DNA of 46,020 nt, taken from the NCBI GenBank assembly GCA_002688325.1, contig NZCS01000006.1:1-46020 (forward strand). Direction: 5' to 3'. The translations under genes were made by a program, and so were the position numbers. This stretch comes from an archaeon (GTDB lineage: Archaea > Nanobdellota > Nanobdellia > SCGC-AAA011-G17 > ARS1178). Below the pieces are notes generated by a model. The model had not been told where the DNA came from. It saw only the letters and a list, made by a program, of their open reading frames with translations, and made no database searches. Position 1 is the stretch's first letter; each line of letters begins with the position of its first letter. This document shows, piece after piece, positions 23,645 to 30,734 of this stretch.

Positions 23645-23944
23645 ATGACAAAACTACTATTCCATAAAAAAGATACAACAAAAGAAAAAGATATTATTGA
23701 GCAAAAAATATGGAAAGTTGATAAAAGTAAACATTTCCCACAAGGAATAAAATATTCCTTAGTTTATATTCACAAAAACAAAAGAATGATTGGGTATGAC
23801 AATGAAAGAGCAAAAGGACACCATAAACATTACTTAGATAAAGAACAAAAATACAATTTCAAAAATTTAGAACAATTACAAATAGATTTTACAAATGATA
23901 TTAAAAAATTAAAGGAGTTATTATATGGTAACCAAAAAAATTAA
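23645..23944 (+). CDS. TumE-like toxin (DUF6516 family)
   Basis: 99 aa. The family pattern is visible: YSLVYIHKNKRMIGYDNERAKGHH, then KYNFKNLEQLQIDFTNDI. These proteins have a small beta-rich core with the YDN..HHxH motif and pair with a helix-turn-helix antitoxin. It has an SD (GGGAG) 6 nt before the start region. It overlaps the HTH gene by 20 nt. The toxin activity is inferred from the family. Confidence 0.75.
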   Translation: MTKLLFHKKDTTKEKDIIEQKIWKVDKSKHFPQGIKYSLVYIHKNKRMIGYDNERAKGHHKHYLDKEQKYNFKNLEQLQIDFTNDIKKLKELLYGNQKN

Positions 23945-24308
23945 AATAACCATAAAACCATTAGAAGAATCATTTAAAGAAACAAGAAAATTCTTCTCTA
24001 ACTTAGATAAAGGTATAATAAAACAACATACTCCCACAATAAATTTTGAAGATTTTAACACATATAAAAAATTCTTAACACAAAAACGATTAGATTTATT
24101 AAATATCATAAAAACAACAAAACCAAAAACTATCAAACATTTATCAGTTATGGCTAATAGAAATTTTAAAAATATTCATGAAGATATAAAAATTTTAGAA
24201 AGTTTAGAATTAATACAATTAAAAAAAACAAGATTAGGTTTAATGCCAGTAGTTCTTTACGATGAAATAGATCTTAATATTAAAATTCCTTTAACAATTT
24301 CTAGATAA
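23925..24308 (+). CDS. TumA-like HTH antitoxin (HVO_A0114 type)
   Basis: 127 aa. The central part reads FLTQKRLDLLNIIKTTKPKTIKHLSVMANRNFKNIHEDIKILESLELI, the typical HVO_A0114/TumA winged helix (LT.kR..LL..i....P.si..LA....R..k.v..Dv..L...glv). It probably represses the operon and neutralises the upstream toxin. The toxin-first order is usual for this family. It ends 48 nt from the convergent enolase gene. Confidence 0.78.
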   Translation: MVTKKIKITIKPLEESFKETRKFFSNLDKGIIKQHTPTINFEDFNTYKKFLTQKRLDLLNIIKTTKPKTIKHLSVMANRNFKNIHEDIKILESLELIQLKKTRLGLMPVVLYDEIDLNIKIPLTISR

Positions 24309-24356
24309 AATCCACTTTCTTACACAAAAACATACATTACAGTTATTTAAGTAAAC

Positions 24357-25499
24357 TTAAAACTTTATAATTTTCTTAACAAACTTATTCTCAATTTCCT
24401 TCAACCTTTCCAATTTAACATTTCTTTCTTTTCCAGTTATACCACATTTAATCATTCCAACTTCCCATCCAACACCTAAATCACTTATCCCATAATCCAT
24501 TGTCTCTCCACTTCTATGAGAAATAACACATTTTATACCTTTACTTTTAGCATAATCAACAACCTTCTTACTTTCTATTAAACCACCAACTTGATTTGGC
24601 TTAACAATAACTCCCTTCAAACCTTTACTTTTCTTCAACCTTTCCAAATTAGTACAAATCAAATCATCACCAACAACCATTCCTTCTATCTCACTAAAAC
24701 CATCAAAATCTCTCTCTTCCAACGGATCTTCAACATAAATCAAATCATACTCTTCAATTAACCAATTTACAAATTCAATCTGTTTCTCTCTACTTAATAT
24801 TTTTTTCTTAACAGTTTCACTAAAATTACTATATCTATATCTTATTCTATCAAATAAACTATTAGCAGCCATATCTAATCCAATTTTAATATCAAAACCC
24901 AATTCTAAACTTTCTTTTTCACATTCTCTACTTAATATCTCTAAAACTTCTAAATTACTTTTTCCAGTTACCAAAGCACATTCATCATTTACTTTATTTC
25001 CTAACTTCTTCTTCATTCTTCCATAAACTCTTTTATTTGCAAAATTAGCATCAAAAAAACTTTCAGCTTTACTATAAACTAAAAATTCTTGAATATCAGT
25101 ACTTTTTCCTCTATAATGCTTACCCCCACCAACACAATTTCCAATTGGCAAAGGTATTTTTTTACCACCTAAAAATTCCCATGGTTTTTCAAAACAATTT
25201 AAAATAGCTAACTCAGCACTAACAACAACATTACCTCCTAATTTACTTAAAACATCTTCTACTTTTTTCAAATCTCTAAAATATTTTATTTCTAACTCAT
25301 CTAAATCTTTAAAATCATTCAAATAACTAACAATATCTTTAACTGGTTTATTAAATTCTTTAACTGAACATTTACCTTTACTTGCTCCCTTACCTATACT
25401 ACCTTTTCCATTACCAATATCACTTTTAATTTTAACTTCAACAACTTCCTCGTTTCTAGAATTCAATATTTTTCTACCTTCAACCTCTTTTATTATCAT
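24357..25499 (-). CDS. eno: Enolase, divergent
   Basis: Converts 2-phosphoglycerate to phosphoenolpyruvate. 380 aa from the ATG at 25499 (MIIKEVEGRKILNSRNEEVVEV), shorter than the usual ~420-430; an upstream start would add 7 residues that overlap the promoter. Kept: GGGKH, QEF, Asp/Glu of VNDE, LDMAAN (metal Asp), YVEDPLEE, GDDL, KPNQVG, SHRSGET and the late IKCG Lys. Changed: the mobile loops, with GKGASKG for SGAST-G and NDECALVTG for GDEGGFAP. Catalytic residues therefore look intact but the lid loops differ. A TTTAAATA box lies ~20 nt upstream, so the mRNA is probably leaderless. Confidence 0.9.
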   Translation of the reverse strand: MIIKEVEGRKILNSRNEEVVEVKIKSDIGNGKGSIGKGASKGKCSVKEFNKPVKDIVSYLNDFKDLDELEIKYFRDLKKVEDVLSKLGGNVVVSAELAILNCFEKPWEFLGGKKIPLPIGNCVGGGKHYRGKSTDIQEFLVYSKAESFFDANFANKRVYGRMKKKLGNKVNDECALVTGKSNLEVLEILSRECEKESLELGFDIKIGLDMAANSLFDRIRYRYSNFSETVKKKILSREKQIEFVNWLIEEYDLIYVEDPLEERDFDGFSEIEGMVVGDDLICTNLERLKKSKGLKGVIVKPNQVGGLIESKKVVDYAKSKGIKCVISHRSGETMDYGISDLGVGWEVGMIKCGITGKERNVKLERLKEIENKFVKKIIKF

Positions 25500-25583
25500 A
25501 ACATCTAAAAAGAAAAACAAGTATTTAAATTTATATGTCTACCCCACATTAAATTTTATTATTATGGTGGACATACAAAAATA

Positions 25584-25736
25584 TCACAAAGTAACAATAG
25601 CCGCAAATAAAAATCCTAAAACAGCTTCTAATATAGCAAAAACTAACAACCAATTCTTTTTACCCATAAAAGCTAGAAAACTAACCCAACCTAAATTCAA
25701 AATTATTAATATTAATAAAATTATTTCTAATATCAT
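25584..25736 (-). CDS. Small two-helix membrane protein
   Basis: 50 aa from the ATG at 25736 (MILEIILLILIIL). A longer frame upstream reads through the neighbouring gene and is a shadow. It has two hydrophobic helices around a GKKNW turn. The start overlaps the stop of the gene at 25733-25924 as ATGA, so the two are coupled. Confidence 0.55.
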   Translation of the reverse strand: MILEIILLILIILNLGWVSFLAFMGKKNWLLVFAILEAVLGFLFAAIVTL

Positions 25737-25924
25737 TTTAACAACACCTTTTCTAATATAGCAGATACAACAGTTACAACACCCAAAACAACTGAACCAA
25801 CCCATATAAGTGATGAATTACTAAAAATAAAACCTAAACCTAAAAAACTTGCAGCTAAAACACCAACAACTAATATAACCAAACCAACAAATATCCTAAC
25901 ATCTACTTGTTCTTTTTTAACCAT
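25733..25924 (-). CDS. Small two-helix membrane protein
   Basis: 63 aa: charged start MVKKEQVDVR, two membrane helices (about 11-33 and 39-58) and a short basic end. It is coupled by ATGA to the 50-aa membrane protein downstream. It lies 44 nt after rpoK. No family is recognised. Confidence 0.6.
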   Translation of the reverse strand: MVKKEQVDVRIFVGLVILVVGVLAASFLGLGFIFSNSSLIWVGSVVLGVVTVVSAILEKVLLK

Positions 25925-25967
25925 AAATTTAACATGTTTTCTCTATTTATACCGTTTTCTATTAGAA

Positions 25968-26183
25968 TTACTCTTCATCCTTAACCTTTCTAGGCAAAGG
26001 TCTTTTAATTGTAATAGGCAAAACTTCTTTCTCATATTCTAATTTAGAAATTTCAACAGGATTATACTTTAACTCTTCTAATAATTTTTTATCAATTTTC
26101 AAAAAAAAAGGAGCACCCATACTAATTTGTAAAGCTCTAGCACCAATTATTCTAGCTTTTTCATATTTTGTGTACTCACTCAT
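25968..26183 (-). CDS. rpoK: RNA polymerase subunit Rpo6 (RpoK/omega)
   Basis: 71 aa with the family signature YTKYEKARIIGARALQISMGAPFF and the end LPITIKRPLPRK. It stabilises the RNA polymerase clamp and assembly. It overlaps rrp42 by 4 nt, so it belongs to the exosome operon here, whereas in many archaea it precedes enolase and rps2 directly. Confidence 0.96.
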   Translation of the reverse strand: MSEYTKYEKARIIGARALQISMGAPFFLKIDKKLLEELKYNPVEISKLEYEKEVLPITIKRPLPRKVKDEE

Positions 26184-26944
26184 AATAATTCCCTTAATTC
26201 CTTAGTTCTTGCTTCAGCTATCTTAACCATTTCATCAATCTCTTTAATACTCAAAGTTTTATCTCCACCTTTTTGCATTCCATGAATTCCTTCTTCAGTC
26301 ATTGTAACAGTTAATCTTGCATCTACAATTTTTTCTTCTTCATTACTTACATCAGCAACAATCTTATTTCCTATCTTATACAAAGTACAAGCAATAGGTA
26401 ATTTATCTAAAGGTAAACTTTTCTTACTTAATTCACCATACTTAACCCTTTCATTCTTCTCATCATATTCAGGAAATTTAGCATTTTTCAAAGCAGCAAT
26501 TGAAGCTAAAGCAGCAGCATCTAATAAATTTCCATCTGCATTAACAATATAAATATCAATAAATACCATCCAAACTTTTTCTTTTTTCTTAATACATAAC
26601 TTTTTCATATCAATACTATTACTCTCTCTAATACCTCTATCCACAACTCTTGCTAATTCAACTGCTTGAGTACTTGGTGGACCAGGTTCAAAATCTTCAG
26701 AACTTAAAGGAGATAATTCAGCACCCATAATCAAAACACCTTTATCTTGACTATCAAAATAAGGTTCACCAACATCCATTTTAACACCAGCAATAACTTC
26801 TGTATCACCTATTTTAACTCTAGCTGAACCTTCTGCATTTTTACTAACTCCATTCTCAACAGTAATTTTTCTATAAGAATCTAATTTTCTTCCATCTATC
26901 CTTTCATTTTTCTCTAACAATCCAACAATATATTCTTTATTCAT
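26180..26944 (-). CDS. rrp42: Exosome complex subunit Rrp42
   Basis: 254 aa, RNase PH fold. It starts NERIDGRKLDSYR, then GSARVKIGDTEVIAGVK and ELSPLSSEDFEPGPPS, typical of archaeal Rrp42, which is catalytically inactive but forms the hexameric ring with Rrp41 and helps bind RNA. The start and end overlap its neighbours by 4 nt each. Confidence 0.95.
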   Translation of the reverse strand: MNKEYIVGLLEKNERIDGRKLDSYRKITVENGVSKNAEGSARVKIGDTEVIAGVKMDVGEPYFDSQDKGVLIMGAELSPLSSEDFEPGPPSTQAVELARVVDRGIRESNSIDMKKLCIKKKEKVWMVFIDIYIVNADGNLLDAAALASIAALKNAKFPEYDEKNERVKYGELSKKSLPLDKLPIACTLYKIGNKIVADVSNEEEKIVDARLTVTMTEEGIHGMQKGGDKTLSIKEIDEMVKIAEARTKELRELL

Positions 26945-27630
26945 TTAAACTTCTCCTGTAAAGCCTTTTTCTGAGCATTATGAATTTTCTTACTAACTTT
27001 TTTAACTAATTCTAAAGCTTCTTTTAATTCTTCTCTATTAACTTTTCCATCTAACTGTAATAAACTTACTTCACCAGTTCTAGGTAAAATTGCAATAGGA
27101 ATATCAGTCATTCCTTCAACATCTTCTTCATATTTATCAATATCAATTAAAACTTTTCCATCAACAACACCAGCACTAACAGCACAAACTAAATCCTTCA
27201 TATCTAAACCAGCATCTGCCAAAGCTAATGAAGCAGCACAAATTCCAGCACATCTTGTACCAGCATTTGCTTGAACTATTTGAACAAACACATCAACAAC
27301 TGCATTTGGATAATTTTCTAAACTTAAAACAGGAGTTAATGATTTTTCAGTAACCAAACCAATCTCATTACTTCTTCTATCTGGTCCTGGTCTTTTTCTC
27401 TCATTTACAGAAAATGAAATCATATCATAATAACATCTTAATTTTCCTTTTTTAGGATTTTGCATAAATCTTGGATATAAATCCTTAGGACCATAAACAG
27501 CAGCTATTGCAACTGTATCTCCAAATTTAAACATTGCACTTCCATCTGCATTTTTAACTACTCCAACCTTCCCTTCTATCTCTCTCATTTCATCAAATTT
27601 TCTTCCATCCAATCTTTTAGTATATGCCAT
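26941..27630 (-). CDS. rrp41: Exosome complex exonuclease Rrp41
   Basis: 229 aa, the catalytic RNase PH subunit that degrades RNA 3'-5' with phosphate. It shows RLDGRKFDEMR, GSAMFKFGDT, the ERKRPGPDRRSNEIG segment for RNA/phosphate, QANAGTRCAGICAAS and the catalytic-site region DIPIAILPRTGEV. A GGAG Shine-Dalgarno lies 6 nt before the ATG, and the gene overlaps rrp42 by 4 nt. Confidence 0.96.
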   Translation of the reverse strand: MAYTKRLDGRKFDEMREIEGKVGVVKNADGSAMFKFGDTVAIAAVYGPKDLYPRFMQNPKKGKLRCYYDMISFSVNERKRPGPDRRSNEIGLVTEKSLTPVLSLENYPNAVVDVFVQIVQANAGTRCAGICAASLALADAGLDMKDLVCAVSAGVVDGKVLIDIDKYEEDVEGMTDIPIAILPRTGEVSLLQLDGKVNREELKEALELVKKVSKKIHNAQKKALQEKFK

Positions 27631-27639
27631 TTTTTCTCC

Positions 27640-27846
27640 TTATATCATTAAATAATTCTCACACTCTTCACAAACATAATTTCCTAATAAAACACATCTA
27701 GCTTCTTCTTCAATTTCTTCTCTATCTTCTTTATATAAATTAACATTACTATGTTGACAAGTCATAGTTCTAGGTAAATCTTCTAATCTTGCACAAAGAT
27801 CTTCATCTAAAGTATCTACTCTATTTCCACCTAACAAATCAATCAT
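27640..27846 (-). CDS. Small acidic putative zinc-binding protein inside the exosome operon
   Basis: 68 aa with CQH (~30-32) and two later cysteine sites (ARC, CEEC), so a C-H-C-C zinc site is possible. It is acidic otherwise. It overlaps rrp4 by 4 nt and precedes rrp41 by 9 nt, so it is part of the operon. I know no such gene in the standard archaeal exosome superoperon; it resembles the 100-aa protein at 8891-9193 in its Cys/His layout. Confidence 0.65.
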   Translation of the reverse strand: MIDLLGGNRVDTLDEDLCARLEDLPRTMTCQHSNVNLYKEDREEIEEEARCVLLGNYVCEECENYLMI

Positions 27847-28520
27847 TTTTTCAAAAACTCCTTTATTTTCTCAGTTAAACCTTCTCTATGAGCTTCTTTC
27901 TCAATTTTTTTAATTACATCTCTAGCTAATTTTTCTTTCTTACTATCAGTTCCAGAAACCCATACAACACCATTTTGTCCTACAGTTATTCTACAACCAG
28001 TAACTTCTTTTATCATTGAAACCATACTTCCACCTTTTCCAATAACTCTTGGAACTTTAGAAGGATTAATCTTAATCAACATCCCACCTTTTAATTTTCT
28101 ACATTCTTGATCTTTAGTTGTAATATCAATCATCTTACTTCTGATAACTTTATTAATTTTAACACATACAATATCTCCAAAATTATAATATTGAGTCAAA
28201 TCAGCATCTCTTCCTATATACTCACTTGTATCTTTTATTGATAAATTAGCATTATTTACAGCTCCAATATTCATCAACCATCCACCAAAAGTAATATCAA
28301 CTACTTCACCAATAACAGTATCTCCTGCCTTAGCAATATATCTTCCAGATAATGGAATTAACTTAACTAATCTACCATTAACATTAACTAAACCTAATTT
28401 AGAAGCAATAAGATCATCTTTTTCTCTATAAACACCTTCACCAGGTAAAAAATCCATTCCATTAGCCAATACTTCACCAGGCACTACAACATCTTTTTCT
28501 TTAACTTTTAGTTCTCCCAT
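27843..28520 (-). CDS. rrp4: Exosome RNA-binding subunit Rrp4
   Basis: 225 aa: N-terminal domain (VVPGEVLANGMDFLPGEGVY), S1 domain (GDTVIGEVVDITFGGWLMNIG) and KH domain with the GxxG loop (VPRVIGKGGSMVSMIKEVTG). It forms the cap that feeds RNA into the Rrp41-Rrp42 ring. It follows SBDS by 14 nt. Confidence 0.96.
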   Translation of the reverse strand: MGELKVKEKDVVVPGEVLANGMDFLPGEGVYREKDDLIASKLGLVNVNGRLVKLIPLSGRYIAKAGDTVIGEVVDITFGGWLMNIGAVNNANLSIKDTSEYIGRDADLTQYYNFGDIVCVKINKVIRSKMIDITTKDQECRKLKGGMLIKINPSKVPRVIGKGGSMVSMIKEVTGCRITVGQNGVVWVSGTDSKKEKLARDVIKKIEKEAHREGLTEKIKEFLKK

Positions 28521-28534
28521 AGTATTTCTTCCTT

Positions 28535-29218
28535 TTATTCCCCTTTTAAATCTTTTGTTTCTACATCACCATGAGTCATCTTATTCAATTCATCATAGAA
28601 TTCTTCTACTAAACCAGCAGGAATCTTTAATTCCACAACTAAACTCCCATCATTTTCCCAATTTTCTTTTAAAGTCTCATATTTCTTAATAACAGAAAAA
28701 ACCTTTCCTGTATGTTGTGCAGGAATCTTAACATATATCTTTTTAATTTCAAATTTAATAGGTAATACACTTCTTAACTTATCAACTATATCTTTAATTT
28801 GCTCACTAGCATCTTTAAATTCATCTATCTTTACTCTAACTTCTTCCAAAGCAGTTTCTATCCTACTTATCGGATGTGGCAAACCATTACTATCCACAGA
28901 ATTTCTATGAATTAATTCAATTACTTGTTTCTTCTTTTCTTCTCTTAAATTATTTCTATATTCTGTAGTTAATTGAACTTCCCCATCTTTAACAATTTCC
29001 TTAGCTATTTCTGTAAAATTTTCACTATCAAAAGACTTTAAATCACCTTCAGAAGCAACCATTCCTTTTTTATTATCTTTATATATTTTATCAGAAACTA
29101 AAACTTCATTAAAATCTCCTGTTTTTTTAAATGCTAAAGCTTTTTCACAGTCTACTAAAACCTCAAAATCTTTTCCATTTTTCTTTAATCTAGCAATTAC
29201 AGCCTTATCAACGTCCAT
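28535..29218 (-). CDS. sdo1: Ribosome maturation protein SDO1/SBDS
   Basis: 227 aa with the three SBDS domains: an N-terminal FYSH region (VIARLKKNGKDFEVLVD), a central helical domain, where HRNSVDSNGLPHPISRIETAL is the hallmark, and a C-terminal ferredoxin-like domain (LPIKFEIKKIYVKIPA). It helps release the anti-association factor aIF6 from the large subunit. It overlaps psmA by 11 nt. Confidence 0.95.
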   Translation of the reverse strand: MDVDKAVIARLKKNGKDFEVLVDCEKALAFKKTGDFNEVLVSDKIYKDNKKGMVASEGDLKSFDSENFTEIAKEIVKDGEVQLTTEYRNNLREEKKKQVIELIHRNSVDSNGLPHPISRIETALEEVRVKIDEFKDASEQIKDIVDKLRSVLPIKFEIKKIYVKIPAQHTGKVFSVIKKYETLKENWENDGSLVVELKIPAGLVEEFYDELNKMTHGDVETKDLKGE

Positions 29219-29933
29219 TTTTAGCTAATTTTAACATATCTTTATTTATTTTCTTAAACTTTCTATCTTCATTACTAATAAAAGCTCCATCAACTCTACT
29301 CAAATCAAAATCTTTTCCTAAAACTTTCTTCAAAACTTTAACACTTAAACCTAAACCTTCTTCTATTGTCATATTTTCTTTATACTCTTTACTTAACAAA
29401 TCTCTTAATTCTACTTCAGATTCACCAATAGCAGTTGCTTTAAATTCAAAATAAATTCCAGTAGGTTCTGTTGCAAATAATCTAGCGCCAGTATCATCAA
29501 CACCAGCAAATAAGATTGAAACACCAAACGGTCTTGCTCCACCAAACTGAGTATATCCTTGTTTCATATTACAAATATCTTTTACTAATGTCAAAACATC
29601 TATATCAGAATCATAAGTAACTTTATTTTGTTGAGCAAGTACTTGAGCTTTTTCAATTAAAACTCTTCCATCACTAATAATACCAGAAGCAGTAGCTCCT
29701 ATATGAGTATCAACTTGAAAAACTTTTTCTACAGAACTTGGAACAATTAATCTATCTATAACTCTCTTATCTGCTACTAACAAAACTCCATCTTTACAAA
29801 CTATACCTAAAGCACTTGTTCCTTGTCTTACTGTTTTTTTAGCATATTCAACCTGCAATAATCTTCCATCAGGACTAAACATCGTACTTGTCCTATCATA
29901 TCCCATCATTTGATGTGTCATTTGTTCTTGCAT
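29208..29933 (-). CDS. psmA: Proteasome subunit alpha
   Basis: 241 aa with the alpha signature GYDRTSTMFSPDGRLLQVEYA at ~12-32 and GTSALGIVCKDGVLLVADKR. It forms the outer rings of the 20S proteasome; the beta subunit is not in the window. A strong SD (GGAGGAT) lies before the ATG at 29933. It sits between rnp2 (3 nt away) and sdo1, as in the archaeal exosome-proteasome superoperon. Confidence 0.97.
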   Translation of the reverse strand: MQEQMTHQMMGYDRTSTMFSPDGRLLQVEYAKKTVRQGTSALGIVCKDGVLLVADKRVIDRLIVPSSVEKVFQVDTHIGATASGIISDGRVLIEKAQVLAQQNKVTYDSDIDVLTLVKDICNMKQGYTQFGGARPFGVSILFAGVDDTGARLFATEPTGIYFEFKATAIGESEVELRDLLSKEYKENMTIEEGLGLSVKVLKKVLGKDFDLSRVDGAFISNEDRKFKKINKDMLKLAKNGR

Positions 29934-29936
29934 TTT

Positions 29937-30239
29937 TTATCCTCCAATGAATTTCTTTTCAGCTTTTTTTAAAGTGCCTGAAACACCTATAGTATGAATA
30001 TTATTTAGTGATAATGCCAATCTTACTTTTTCTACATATTTATTATTTACTTTTAATATACCTTTTCCTTTTTTTTCATCCCATTTATCATTCAAAAACC
30101 ACAAACCTGCTTCTCCACAACCAAATTCTCCTAAAAAATCTAAACATCCTTTCCAGATATTTTTTTTAATATCTTTTTTCTTTTTAGTTTCAAAAACCAA
30201 ATATCTGTTTCTTTCCTTTAAACTTGGTAACATCTTCAT
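29937..30239 (-). CDS. rnp2: RNase P protein component 2 (Pop5)
   Basis: 100 aa, starting LPSLKERNRYLVFET, the Pop5 start pattern, with GCGEAGLWFLND and a late VRLALSLNNI. It works with Rnp3 (p30) in tRNA 5' processing. The Rnp3 gene lies 3 kb away (33255-33719). First gene of the superoperon; the TATA box at 30295-30306 precedes it. Confidence 0.88.
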   Translation of the reverse strand: MKMLPSLKERNRYLVFETKKKKDIKKNIWKGCLDFLGEFGCGEAGLWFLNDKWDEKKGKGILKVNNKYVEKVRLALSLNNIHTIGVSGTLKKAEKKFIGG

Positions 30240-30294
30240 TTTATATGAGAAAACACTCTTTTTCTTCTCTCACCAAATTTAGTAATAAATAGTT

Positions 30295-30306
30295 AATATT
30301 TAAATG
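30295..30306 (-). promoter_or_regulatory. TATA box of the rnp2-psmA-exosome operon
   Basis: CATTTAAATATT on the minus strand, about 55 nt before the rnp2 ATG, so a leader of about 25-30 nt is expected. Confidence 0.5.
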
Positions 30307-30354
30307 TTTGGGTAATCTAACTGTTTTTATTTTATAGTGATTATTTTAGGAAGA

Positions 30355-30365
30355 TTTATAAAATA
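30355..30365 (+). promoter_or_regulatory. TATA box of the receiver-domain gene
   Basis: TTTATAAAATA preceded by the BRE-like AGGAAGA. The ATG is about 20-29 nt downstream, so the mRNA is likely leaderless. Confidence 0.6.
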
Positions 30366-30383
30366 CTCAAATAAGAAAAATAT

Positions 30384-30734
30384 ATGGAAAATGGACTTAT
30401 TTTAATTGTTGAAGATAGTAAATGGGTAGAAACTTTTAAAGAATTTCTAAAACTTGATGATAGTAATTACTCAATAGAATGGTATACTCAAGGAAAAGAA
30501 GCTGTTGATGCAATTAGAGAAAATTTAATATATGACTTACTTTTAACTGATCTAGGAGAATGTTCTGGCGACGAAGTAATAAAAGAATCAAGAAGAACAA
30601 ATCCAAGAACACCAATAATAAGTATTTCTGGTTATGAAACCAAACCAACCGGTTCAAACTTACATCTTACTAAACCAATAAGTTATCATGAAATAAAAAG
30701 ACACATAGAAGAATTAATATCCTCTAAACCATAA
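30384..30734 (+). CDS. Stand-alone response regulator receiver domain
   Basis: 116 aa with receiver-fold landmarks: ILIVEDSKW (acidic pair), LLLTDLGECSGDEVI (phospho-acceptor Asp ~56), PIISISGYE (Thr/Ser switch) and LTKPIS (conserved Lys-Pro). No output domain. No histidine kinase is in the window, so the partner is unknown. It ends 11 nt inside the convergent protease gene. Confidence 0.85.
   Translation: MENGLILIVEDSKWVETFKEFLKLDDSNYSIEWYTQGKEAVDAIRENLIYDLLLTDLGECSGDEVIKESRRTNPRTPIISISGYETKPTGSNLHLTKPISYHEIKRHIEELISSKP

Noticed and set aside
25564-25761. Plus-strand 65-codon frame
   Set aside because: It lies wholly opposite the two coupled membrane-protein genes and the enolase promoter; composition is that of an antisense frame.
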